Assembly: GCA_013399895.1 (NCBI GenBank)
Contig: VXBA01003818.1
Coordinates: 411,293 to 475,292 of the forward strand
Direction of reading: 5' to 3'
DNA: 64,000 bases
From: Serilophus lunatus
Taxonomy: Eukaryota; Chordata; Aves; Passeriformes; Eurylaimidae
The notes beneath the pieces were generated by a model. That model saw nothing but the letters and a program-made list of their open reading frames with translations, had not been told where the DNA came from and made no database searches. Shown in pieces: positions 22,759-34,169 of the stretch (within the stretch, counting starts at the first letter, position 1; the number at the start of each line of letters is the position of its first letter). A program made the position numbers and the translations under genes.

Positions 22759-25700
22759 TTTGTGCAACTTCTTTTAGATCTTTTAAAGATCATTCTGTGA
22801 ATACACAGTTTTTGCCAGTAGTATTTTTTTTGTCTCAACTCTGGTGTGTGATAACTGATTGTTCACAATATGAATGAAAGGGCATTTGCTGGGAGTGCTG
22901 CTGGAGTCTGGTGATATAATGTGCCTTTTCTGTACCTGCTCCATGAGGGTCCCAGGTCTTACACTTCTCCATTACCCTGGCACAGCATGTAGAGACAGGG
23001 TAAGCCAAGGCCCTGGGAGGCTTGATGACGATTGTCTGGGTTGTATCTGCTTAGACAGTAGGCTTTTGGGGGATTTGTCTCTTAAATCCTGGATATACAG
23101 GATTCCGTCTGTTGGGATATATTTGGTGAAGCTGAGCTGCTTCCTAAGAATTTTTCCAATATAGAGATAGGTCAACATGTTAGCAGGAACAGGCTCAGAA
23201 TGTGTAACTATAATAATCATGATTAATTTTCCTCTGCTGCTCTCTAAAGACAGAAGGGAAAGAAATGAATCCTTTGAGCAGTGAACTATCTGCTACCTCA
23301 CCATTGCTTTTAGCCTCATTTCCTGCACTCACAGCTTTCTTCAGTCACAGTGGCATGTTCAGTGTGAAGCTTGCACTCTGAGCTTTGGAATGCCTTCAGC
23401 TGAAAACTTGTCCCAAAACCTCCACTGAAACTTTTTAGGACAAGAGCCCAACTTATCCAAACATTCACATGGATGTTTTGTGTGGACCTTTCTGTTTCTT
23501 CAGTCTTCTCCCTTCCTAAGTGCATCCTTACAAAGCTTTAGAGAGGATTTCAGAGAGGATTTCCCCTAGGAAATGTCTGTGGGGATCTTCTTTGGAAACT
23601 CCTGAGTTACTAACCATCAATTTACTCTGCTAAATTAATCAGCAGATGTTTGGCTGCAGCACTGGCCAAAGTAAAAGAAGGTAGCGAATAAAAGCATAAT
23701 TTTTCAATAAGAATATCAGTAGCATGACATAAAAATTGCCAAATTTTGAGAAGAAACAGTCTTTGTTATTTTTCTCTTGTAATTACTTCAAATACAGCAG
23801 ACTGGTTTTTTACCTCAAGTTCGTGGGTTTTAAGACCATTCATTTCCTTTGGGAATTTATCTGTGTTTTATTAACAGCAGATTGTTTCTTCATATTGTAG
23901 CATTCATCAGTTGAAATATGTACTTTTTATAGACACTGACAGTATATTATTAATAAAAGAGTGATAATAACAGTAAGACATCTGTTGCCAAGTTCAAGAA
24001 GAAAAACTCAAACAAAACCAGGAAAATAGAAGAGGATGTTGGAAAGGCAACCCAGACATGATCTCCAGAAATGACCAGCTGTGGCCAACTCCCTCTTTTG
24101 TTCCATCTTATGTGATGCCCATAGCCAGGGGTATCCTTGTATTCCATATGCAATAGTCTCCATGTGCCATCATGCCAAGGCAGGACTTTGGTTATGGGCT
24201 GGAGGACTGATTGTTGGGTAGTTTCACTTGAACACTGGTGCCTTTATAATGGAGAGTGTTGTTGGACATGTATAATTTGGTAGCTCCATGAGGTCTGGGG
24301 ATATCTCTGTACTTTAACTGGGGAAACTTTTAGGGGCTAAACTGTCAAATCTCCTGTGCTGCCTGTGCCTCATACTTGTGCTCTCATCTTGCACTCTGGG
24401 CACAGAGAAAGATCACAGCAGATCTCTACCATAAACCACACTGAGATGGAGTGTCTGCATATATTGAAGAGGAGATGGAAGGAACCTGGACTTGCCTGAA
24501 CATTTAATGGGAAACATGTCCAAGGGTACTTCACTGGCCTACTACAGCTTTCTGGCTAATGCACATCTGTTTTCCCATGTCCCAGATGAACTTGCTTTGC
24601 TGGGAGGTCTGACAGCACACATCAGGATGCCTGTGAGATAGTGGCTGATACACTGTGTCTTTATGTTCTTTTCCTATATGCTTTGCAGGATTCCCTGCTC
24701 TATGGAAACATTTGGTTGTTTCCCATACCTGTCACCTGGCTGTACCAACAGGTGAGCATTTGAAACCAACAAAAGCTGGTGTGAATTCACAGAATATTAA
24801 CGAGTTCTGCACCACAGCTGCTACAACAGCAGAGAAAGACACAGAGCTGAGAAAGGCCTCACCCACTGGGATGAAGCAAAATACTGCTTCTTGCCCTGCT
24901 CTGCCTGCAAAGCTTTCAGTGGATGGCTCAAGGCATCTTTAAGGAAACCACCCTCTTTAATTACAAGCAGATGAGTACTGAAGTGCTATGTAGTAGCAAG
25001 AGCAAAGGCTTATGTGCACATAGGACACCTACATCTTTCCAGTCGTTTTAATACTTTCTGCCAGACAATAAGCACACCTCTGTGCCTCTCCGTCTTCCCT
25101 GTGGAGGAAGAATGGAGGTGTTGTAAGGCTTCATTTAAGCACCATCTGTGAGATGCTTTGAGATCCCTGAGTTGGAAGGAGAGTAGCGATGGATGTGTGT
25201 GCTGACATATCATGGAAATCAGAAATGGATTTTGGGGTGTGAAGAGCAATTTGTAGTTGTGTTAGATAGTTAATGGCAACTTGCTTTAATTTACATCACG
25301 GATTTGTTTGCATCAGCTTCATGCACAGCCTTGTTCGTTTCCTGTGCAGTTCAGGAATCTGACAGGAGATGGTTGATTTCCTACATTCATACACATTGCA
25401 GAAGAATTTAAAAAACTTGAAAGTATCAATAGTGGTTTTGTGAAACTGTCAATTTTTTCACTGGTTTTATGAAACTGCTAGATTACAACAGATGGATTCA
25501 TTTATCGCTCAGTGTCTTTATATATATTTAGACGGTTCCCATCTCTGTGGGACTCGTGTGCCTCCCAAGTATTTTAAAACAGAAAAATGCTTTTTCCTTC
25601 TCTGCTTTTGCCTCTGTGTAGTCACTAAGAGGAATAGCATGATTAGTTTATAGGGCTTGGATTTGCTGGGCGGGGCACCAGCGTTCTCTGCATGTTTGTG

Positions 25701-27688
25701 TGAAGAGATGAAGCTGAGAAGTTTTGCATTTCCCTCTGACTGCATTGAGATCTGGATTATTTGTATCTCCATGAGGTAAGTTCCATAGTATGGAAATACT
25801 GCCTAGGAAAGATAAAACTCCCACAGTCTTGTCTTACCCCTTGGTCAATGGGTGCAGTGCTCCAGCAGAAGCTGGTTATGGAAAATTATGAAGGGCTTTG
25901 GATATCAGAAAAGACACCCAAAATCTGTACTGAGGGTGAGCAAAACACCACACTGCTCTCCTTTGCTAAGTAGACATCTGCTGTATTTTACACCATTTGT
26001 GGTTTATATCAAAGCACTGAGAGTTGCAATAATTAACCTGCAAGAAACAATTTATGCACCAGTGTGTCCAGGTGTGCCCTCCTTAGGATGAGGTGCAGTG
26101 TTCTGGCCAGTCCCACCTGGAAGAGGGCATTTGTGCTGACACGGCTGTTCAGCATCCATTGGCAACGTGGAGGCCACAGACACCCTGAGGCTCTGAGACA
26201 GATGCAGCAGCTGACTAAGCAACTCTGTTGCTGTTGGGATGTAAGGGAAATGTTTAAGACAAAACTGAGCACAGAGATGAATCTGCACAGTCCAGAATGG
26301 CAGGTCCAAAATGAGCCACTGGTCAAAACAGACGTCAGCATCATCGACCATTTCACAGTTGCCACAAGGAAGAAGGAGCAGCACCACAATTTTGCAGAGG
26401 TTAAGTTCCACCATGATGAGCAGCTGACTTCTGGGGACAAGATAGATCTCAGTAAAAAGCATTCCAGTCATTCCCTGTGAACATGTGCATCATCAGATGT
26501 GAGTCACTCCTGTAGCAGAGTTTAGAAGAACCTTCTGCAATCCATCTACCACCAGCACCCAACCTGCCTAGAAACAGTTATCAGGAGTTTCAGTTGCTGT
26601 GTGTTCAAGCCTGCCCAGGCTAGCCTTAATCTTTCTGATCTGGTGAATCTGAGCTTTGTAAACAAGGTAGCATGGATCTTAGCAAGCTTGCCAGGGGCTG
26701 TGGAGACACTTTGAGGTTGATGCCACCAAGTCCTCATGACTAGCATCATCCCTGTAAGCTGGAATCCAGTTAGCTCAGCTGTGTCTGCTAAGTGCTGACT
26801 TCCTGCTTCCTGCCTATGGAAAGGTGGTGGAGTTTTGGTCCATGTGTTCAGCTCTCTTTCACTGTCTTTTCTCTTCTTACCTTTTTTTGCCACAGGCCAC
26901 TGGAATATCCCAGTCTGTTGTGTGACAAGGGATATGCAGAGGGGAACTCTCTAAGGGAGGGACAGGGTTTCACCACCTCAGCTCCACTCCTGTGCCTCAT
27001 GGCTTGGGGAGATGTTCTGCAAGGCTGATTCAACATGATGGCACATGCTGCATCAAAAAATTAACATTTGCCTTCGTTGACGTGTTCATTTGGTGTCTCT
27101 CACTCTGCTCCTCGGTGTAGGCACGAGGCCAGCAGCTCCGTTCAGCCCTGAGCCCTCGCTGCTTTGTGGCGTTCTCTGGAACACCTTTACAGAGCACAAA
27201 TCCTCAGTGCCCGACAGCAGCGCATCTCTGCAGCAGCACGGGGAGAAGGTTTGGAACCGAACCACTGACGGTGATTCGGGTCCCTGAAGGAACCCCCCGG
27301 CGCTGGGTGCTGGCTCAGCCGGCCCTCGGCAGTAGTGCCCCCGCACCACGGGATGTCACTACGGAGCCAGGAGACACCTTTACATTCGGCTGCATTTTAC
27401 AGCCTTTCCTCCCGTGCTGTGCCCGTCACTGAGGGCACCGCTGCCAGCCCTGCCCGCCCGCGCCTTCAGCGGGATCCGGGCACCGCCGGGCCGGAGAAGA
27501 TGATTCCCCGCGTTTTGCCTCCAAAGCAAACCTCCGCCTCTCGGGAGCGGCACTGCCCCCCGCCCCGCCCGGGGACCGAGGGACCGGGACGCCGCCGCCC
27601 GCCCGCATCCAGCCCCGGAGCATCGCGGAAGGAGGAGGGGGGCGAAAGCGGGTTCACTTCCGCCTGGCTGCAGGAACCACAAGCCCCC

Positions 27689-27713
27689 AGAATATATTAG
27701 AATAATAATAATA
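27689..27713. repeat. AT-rich notch with AAT repeat inside the CpG island
   Basis: A short AT-only segment, gaatatatta followed by about four AAT units, sits inside GC-rich DNA. It could serve as a TATA-like element about 100 bp ahead of the dense part of the island, or be a simple microsatellite. Confidence 0.5.
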
Positions 27714-27745
27714 GGAAGGTTCGCCCCCTCCCCGTTTTTGTCCCC

Positions 27746-27749
27746 NNNN
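27746..27749. other. Assembly gap (4 N)
   Basis: Four undetermined bases in the GC-rich island. The true missing length is unknown. Any open frame crossing it is unreliable. Confidence 0.98.
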
Positions 27750-30700
27750 GAGCAGAGCGGCGAGGCTGCCGGCGCAGATCGATGTGCGGGCGGTGAGGCG
27801 GCGCGCCCGGCCCAGCTGCCCGCGGCCGGCGGGACGAGCGCAGCCTCCCCGCGGAGAGGCCCGGGAGAAGGTCTGTGCTTTGCGTTTGTACCTGGCGTGG
27901 CCCGGCACGGCTCGGCCCGGCCCGGCCCGGAGGGGATCGGCGGGCCCCCGCACCCGGCCGGCCGCGGCAACAAAGCCCGGCCGGGGCGCCGTGCGCGGCG
28001 TGCGGGGCGCTGGGGAGAGCCCGGAGCTGTTTGTCAGTACCCGGGTGGTGCCGAGTCTGTGCCTTCGAACCGCCCCGAGCCCTCTGCTCTGCGCCGGGGG
28101 GCCTGGTCGGTGTGAGGCTGCAGGGAGAGCCGGGCGCATGGGAAAGGCTCTGGCTTGTGCCTGGCGCTGGTGGTTGGGCCTGGGCGCTGCGGGAGCGGGC
28201 GGTGCGGGGCGGGGTGCGCGAACCTGGCGGCTGCGGGGCGGAGCGGAGGCCCAGGCCGGCGAGCCGGGCTGCTTGGGCAAACGGTTCATTCACCTGCCAG
28301 AGCACCTTCCCATTCCAGTATCTTCAGATCAGTTGCTTTTCACCTATTAAACGTTTTCCCAACTTTGGCCTTGTTATTTTTAATCTGGAGGTTCAGGGGG
28401 TGTCTTGAGCGTCTTTGCATAAGTCACTTCCACACTCAAAGGAAGACAGCAATTGGAACGGGCTGCCTTGGAAGACAATCACAGCCTAAAACTCCTCGTA
28501 TCGCCAGTGCCATAATCCATCTGCCTGTCTGGCCATTCCGGGGTTGGATCTGATGCCCTAATTCGAGGGATCACCATCGGCAGGCTGAGCAGGTTAAGAG
28601 ATTGGTAATGGTGAACAGAGTGTTAGAAATAGAGATGAGCACTGTGGACTTCTGCCGAAGCAAGACAGAAGGTTAAATTAGCCACTCTCCCCTTGGGTCA
28701 GGTGCAGGGCTCCCCTCTGCCCTGTTACTGTCACTTCAGTGCAGCATTCAGGGGTTTTTTTTGACAGACTCTGGGCACACACTGTCCAAGAGATAGCGAG
28801 CACTGAGATCGTGTAAAAACTTTGTTGCAGAAAGGTCACTAATGCTGAGAGAGGTCCTGGCAGAGATGACCTACTGCCTGCTGGAACACATACCACCATC
28901 TTTTCTGCTCTTCTAAAGAAGTAACTGCTCTAATAAACTGAGCTTTGTACTGTGGAAGTCCTGCCAGAAGCCTGAACAATTTAATATTTAAATGTATAGC
29001 AATGTATAATGGAAGAGATTTACTTAAGGCCAGTGAAAGATTGGGGGAAGGACCCTGGCCTCTCACTGCCTTGTGGCTGCACTTCCAACTCTTTTTCTCT
29101 CACTTCTTTTTGTCCAGTCCCAAGTATGACAGCTAGAGTTGTTTAAGAGCTACTTGCCCTCCTTTCTTAACATTTTACAGAAACTATGGTGATGAGGGAA
29201 GAGGAAGAGCAAATGTTCAGTCTACACGGGCTTCCAGAAATGAAGGTATAGCGCAGAAGGAAAAAGAAACAATGAGATAATGCAGACTGAGAGTTGTCTT
29301 GTGAAAGAAAAACAACAAAAAAAACCCTGATTGATCCATCTGTCATCTTGCTCATTTCCTTCCATGAAGTCTGAAGGTGTGTTGAAAACAATTTAAAAGT
29401 TCATGTTCTGAAGTGTGTGAATTAGGCTCCTGACTTACATGAGAGGGAGTGAAGAGAATTATCAGTGCTCCTGCAGTCACAGCCTCATGTAGCATCCAGC
29501 TGGGGTGCAAGAGTCGGGTGGTGGGTTAATTGCAAAGAGTTTTAATAATGAGCTATAGAACACAGATATCCTTTTGCTTGTGAATCTGCAGAGGAAGGGA
29601 AATAATTTTCTTTGATTCTGCTTCCCTTTGAATAACTTCCAAGGCCCCTTCTGCTTGTGATGTGACTAGAATTTGTGATGGAGACACAATGCAACTCCTT
29701 GGTGGGCTGGAGAGGAAATCCCTGCTTTTACTTACTGGGGTGGTTGTGGAGATCTGCTGCTGTAACAAGGTTAACAGCTGCAATAGAATGGTTAAGTCTA
29801 ACTCAACTATGTCTCTTTTGTGTAAACTGAGTCTTGTGAAGGTAGTCATCACTTTGGGGTTGGTTACACTCAGTGGTGATCTTGGGATTTATACCACATA
29901 AACATTTGCCTTAACAGAGAGAAGGCTGCGCAGTGGGTAGGAGTAAAAGTAATAAAATCTTTGGATTGTATTGTTCATTGTAAAGATGTCAAAGTATGTG
30001 AGATGTGCTTTACCTGCTAATGAAATGCAGTCCTGAAAGGCAGAAGTTCAGCACAGTACCGAGCAGTAGGACACAGGTAGAGCCATCCCTCTGCCACGAG
30101 GCAGCAGTGATCCAGAGTCTGCAGGGAAGCATGAATCTTTCTGCACCTGTTTTCTCATGTAGACATTTGAATTGCAGAGATTTCATCTTGGTCTTTAAAA
30201 ATTACGATAACACCTCCCCCAAAACCCCTCCCAGCAATGGTGGTGTGTGGATTTCTTTTTTAAACTGCATTTGCTCTCCAGAAGCCAAGGAAATCTGGAT
30301 ATTTATCTGCATTAGCAGAATGGTATTAAATACAAAATCCTTAACTGCCATGAATATTTATTCATATCTTAGCTGGCTTCAAACTGCATCTCTGGCTGAT
30401 TGCCATCTCTGAAGGTTATTTTCACAGAGGTTTTGGAGTGGACGCTCACACACTGGTACACCTCCAGATTTCATGTGCCCTGATATTTCTCAACAGATTG
30501 TCAGTAGTTGGCAAAACAACTACATGAAAACAGACAGTCAGTGAAGAAAGTATGGTCCCAAAAATACCTTTGGGCATCAATAGTTATCACTTTAAATCAT
30601 CAGATCATAACTATTCCAGTGTATGTAAATAATCCCAGTCTCTCACAGTGCTCTCTTAAGATTAAGCCTTAAAATTGCCCTCCTAGTTGAAGCCTTAGCC

Positions 30701-32777
30701 CTTCAGATATAATAAAATGCATTTTAAGATCCTATAAGATTTTTTTATTTTGATCTTTCTCCCCAGTAATCTTCCAGTGCTTCACATTGTTGAAGATTTC
30801 ACTGACAGCCATAAAGAAGCTAAGTAAAGCATGGGAGGGGTTACCATTTCCCTCTTTCAGGATGCTGAAGCAGTTAACACAAATACATAAAAATATGAGT
30901 TAGAGCAGTGGGAAAAGATAGGCATAGAAATCCCAATCATAATTCAATTGAACTCAATAGGAGTTTTTGCCCTGATCTTCAGTTTTGCTCCACAACTAAC
31001 CTGTAATGTATCTCATCAATCTTCCCATTGCTCAGGGGCCTCATCGGAGTTTGGTTAGTCCTGTTAAGGAAAACAGTTTATTGCTGAGAAAGAGTGAATG
31101 AAGTCCTTCAGATTAAATGAAAAGAGCTCAAAACCAAACAAAGCAGTAAGATTGCTGAGCACTGGAAGAAGCTCTGGAAAGGCTGTTCCTGAAGAAACCT
31201 TCTCTGCTCATCTGTGTGAAGTCCTGTAGCAGATACTCCCAGACCAGCATGGTCACTCTTTAGAGTACACAATGGCAGGACAAACTTATCTGAGAAAGAG
31301 GGTGTAAGTACAGGAAAACATCTATTTAGTGCTGAGGTCACAGGACTGTATCAGCTTATTTGGATTCTATCCCTGATTCTCCCATTGCCTTGCTGTGAGA
31401 GGTTGGATTGTTCACTTAACCTCCCTGCACTTTGGCTCTTCCAGACAGAAAATTATTTTTATTTATCTCTTTGAGATCTCTGTGAAAAGGATGCCATGTA
31501 TTATCTTTACTCTTGGCAAAGACAGCTAGAGGCAAATCATATAAAAGCTCTGTAAGTGCAGCACTTTTTGGGCTGACAGGTCTTTACCATTTCACTGGAA
31601 ATCTTAACAGTTGCAAGGACTGAAATGGAATATCCTCCTCTTTCATATTCAGAAAGGCATTTCAGACAAGTGCCTGCCCAGGCCGTTGTTCACCACGGAG
31701 TGCACTGGGAGAGCACATGCCCACAACAGATGACATGAGGTTTGTCATAGTGTGGGGTTTCATTTCTGCCATACCACCCTCAGATGGTGGCAGCCGTGTG
31801 ACAAATGGGACAGAAGCCTTTCATCTGTTTTCTGTGGTTTTCCCATAAGGTCAAAGAAACTGTCCATTTTCATTTTCAGGTTAGTGATTATATTATTAAT
31901 TAATGAAGAGGGGAGATAAAGAGGTCTCTTGGCTTTGCTCCTGTTTAATTTTTATGAAGGGGAAAAATTATACCTGGAAGATCTGTTTATTTTAAGGTAT
32001 TTCTTCTGTTAACAGCTAATGACTTTTACCACTGATCTCCTCAGCAGTCAGTGGCTAGAGTGTCTTTGGCTCTGAGCCTGCACAGGAAGAATAAGGGAAT
32101 AATAATAAGCTGAAGGGTTGTTTTTAGGGGATTTTTGCCTATTGTTTATTTTCTTCATGATGTATTCGGTGCTCGTTTCCATGAGAAAACTCTAGGTAAC
32201 CACAGAACTGAGGAAATTCTGGTATCTTGGGAACTGAGGAGTGAAAGATGAGAAGTATGGTGAAGAGCAGATTTACAGGCAAGAAACTGTTTATGTTTTT
32301 ACAGAACATTCACACTTGCCTGCAGTGCTATAGATACAGTGTGGATTTTATCTGTAGACCACCTCAACTTGGCTGGTTAACAGAATCTGAGAAGAATAAA
32401 TTAGATATTAGAGATCATTGTAAAATAATACTTCTACAGGCACGTCCCAACTGTCTGGCTGTAAATACCCATCACGAAAGCAGCGTAATGTTTGTGTTTG
32501 TCTTCCTTCCATCACTCATTTTAACTCTGTGATGAGTGTGAGAATTCTCAGCACTGGCGGGAGGAGATGACACTTCCCCTCCAGGAAGTGCTACCACCTC
32601 TCTGCATCTGCTTGCCTTCTGGAACCACTTCGAGGGAGACACCTGCAACAGTGGAAAGTTCTTTCCCCAAAGATAGTGTCAATTAATGCTTCTAACTTCA
32701 CATTTTCTCTGTGTTAAACAATGCTGAGTATTGAGCAGAGGGTTTTTCAGTGGGCAAGTTTTCCAGTAGCAAGGTTG

Positions 32778-32859
32778 TCAATTTTCATTTGGTAAAATTC
32801 TTAGAACTTCCTTCCATCCCCAGAAGTATCTGATTGGAAGGAAGTTCAATGAAAATTGA
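32778..32859. repeat. Imperfect inverted repeat with 14-nt one-sided bulge
   Basis: The left arm is TCAATTTTCATT, a 14-nt insert, then GAACTTCCTTCC. The right arm is GGAAGGAAGTTC followed directly by AATGAAAATTGA. Both 12-nt blocks pair perfectly and are separated by a 20-nt loop, so the right arm equals the reverse complement of the left arm without the 14-nt insert. Confidence 0.9.
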
Positions 32860-34147
32860 AATTCTTGAAACTCAAGGGTTCTGAAGAACAAACCATAGGC
32901 AGCTCTGCTTAAGATTATGTAGGGAACCAGCTTTCAGTCTCTGTCCTTGTTGTTTTTTCATGTTTTGTCAACTACAAAATCCTCAGCCACCTTCTGAACC
33001 CCTTTTCCAGGAAAGGACCCTCGTAATCCGGTGAAATCCAGTGATCTTTTGATGCAAAACATCCTCCAGTTCATTCAAAAGCTTTCCCTAATTCCATTGT
33101 GTTTCTAGAGAATTCACAATTTTCATGCAGTCCATATAGAAGGGAATGTGCCGAGCAAGATACAGAAGAAGTTATTTTATTTCACTGCCCAGATATGGCT
33201 TCTTGAATTTTCCAGTCGAGCTCAAGAACTATTGGTATTTATTCAAGAAAGATGATGAGATGACTTATTTTCAGTTGGCAATTAGTACATTGGCTTTAGG
33301 GAATGAAAACTCTGTTACATGAGAAACAAGAGCAGCAACATCAACAAAAGATTTTCGTCTGTTCCTTGTGCCAGTTTGTGTTGTGTGTAAATCTGTATTT
33401 CTCTGCTGCCTTACCATCACCCATGTCTGGAATCTGGGGTGTGCCTGTGGTGTGGAGTGACTTGCCTTTGCTAGCTCTTTGTCAGGCTTGTTTCAGAGAA
33501 CAGCTTGGGAAGCTAAAGGCTTGTTGAGCCTGCCAAGATACATTCTAGGGAATCCATGGCACTCTCATCCATAGAGCTTTGCACTTCTGATGTGGAATGA
33601 GGTTAACCATCTATTGGACACCCTGCAGGTTTTTAATACTAGTCTTTGCTTCAGAAATTCCCATCATGGGAATGTCAAGGGGGATCCAAGCAGGTGAAGC
33701 CATGATTTCAATTTCCTACAATAAGTGCAGTGATGAGGAAGAGGTATGTGGGCACACAATATCTGTATGGATCGTTTTAGCTCCTCTTTCATCCCTTGGG
33801 TTTGGGAGTGGAAATAACACCCCCTTTTTATCTTCATGTTTCTTGGATGAAGGAAAAAACGAAATGAGCTCTGCCTTTCTGTATCTTTCTTACAGAGAGC
33901 TTGTGAGGCAGTAGGCCATCTCTCAATGTGCTTCCCATTTTTACATAAACTGGCTGCTTCTTAGGTTTTTCCAGATTTGACTTGCCTGATGAATATGATG
34001 AGTGGAATTGAAACATTCTCTTGGTGGTTAATAGCCAGCCAGAAAAAAAAAGTCAGTTTAGCATCCCGATCCAAGGGGCATGAAGTGTGAACTATAAAAG
34101 GACTGCAGAGCCATATTTTCAGAAATAAGAAATTAATTATTAATTAA

Positions 34148-34169
34148 TTAATTCAGAAATCTGAATTAA
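34148..34169. repeat. Near-perfect palindrome, 10-bp arms
   Basis: TTAATTCAGA and TCTGAATTAA are perfect inverted copies separated by AA. They lie directly after a short TTAA-rich repeat (34131-34150). Confidence 0.9.

Larger units (their letters stand above)
10671..27100. other. Intergenic region between the two CpG islands
   Basis: I found no gene in this stretch of about 16 kb. Open frames are short, overlap on both strands and match no family I know. The contents are AT-rich unique DNA, a 19-T run (13390-13408), a 14-T run (19853-19866), a short TAATC repeat near 14255-14270, and several blocks that look like conserved regulatory DNA (about 17490-17880, 20790-20960 and 21900-22130). In human the same interval lies between CHRDL1 and PAK3 and is considerably larger. 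Confidence 0.7.
27430..28280 (+). promoter_or_regulatory. CpG island, candidate PAK3 promoter
   Basis: This second island is GC- and CpG-dense, with runs such as repeated CCCGG near 27900-27935 and a gradual shoulder from about 27100. Nothing in it reads as a recognisable protein. The link to PAK3 (p21-activated kinase 3, a CDC42/RAC effector kinase) comes only from the known human order at Xq23, with CHRDL1 on minus and PAK3 on plus, divergent. Possible plus-strand donors inside it are GCG followed by GTGAGG at 27793 and a weaker GTGTGAGG near 28110. Possible minus-strand donors also exist near 28290 and 28340, so the direction of transcription is not settled. Alternatives are a lncRNA promoter or an unlinked orphan island. 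Confidence 0.6.

Noticed and set aside
27380..28408. Open frames of about 120-210 codons on both strands in the second CpG island
   Set aside because: Same composition artefact. Several also cross the N run at 27746-27749 and have no recognisable domain.
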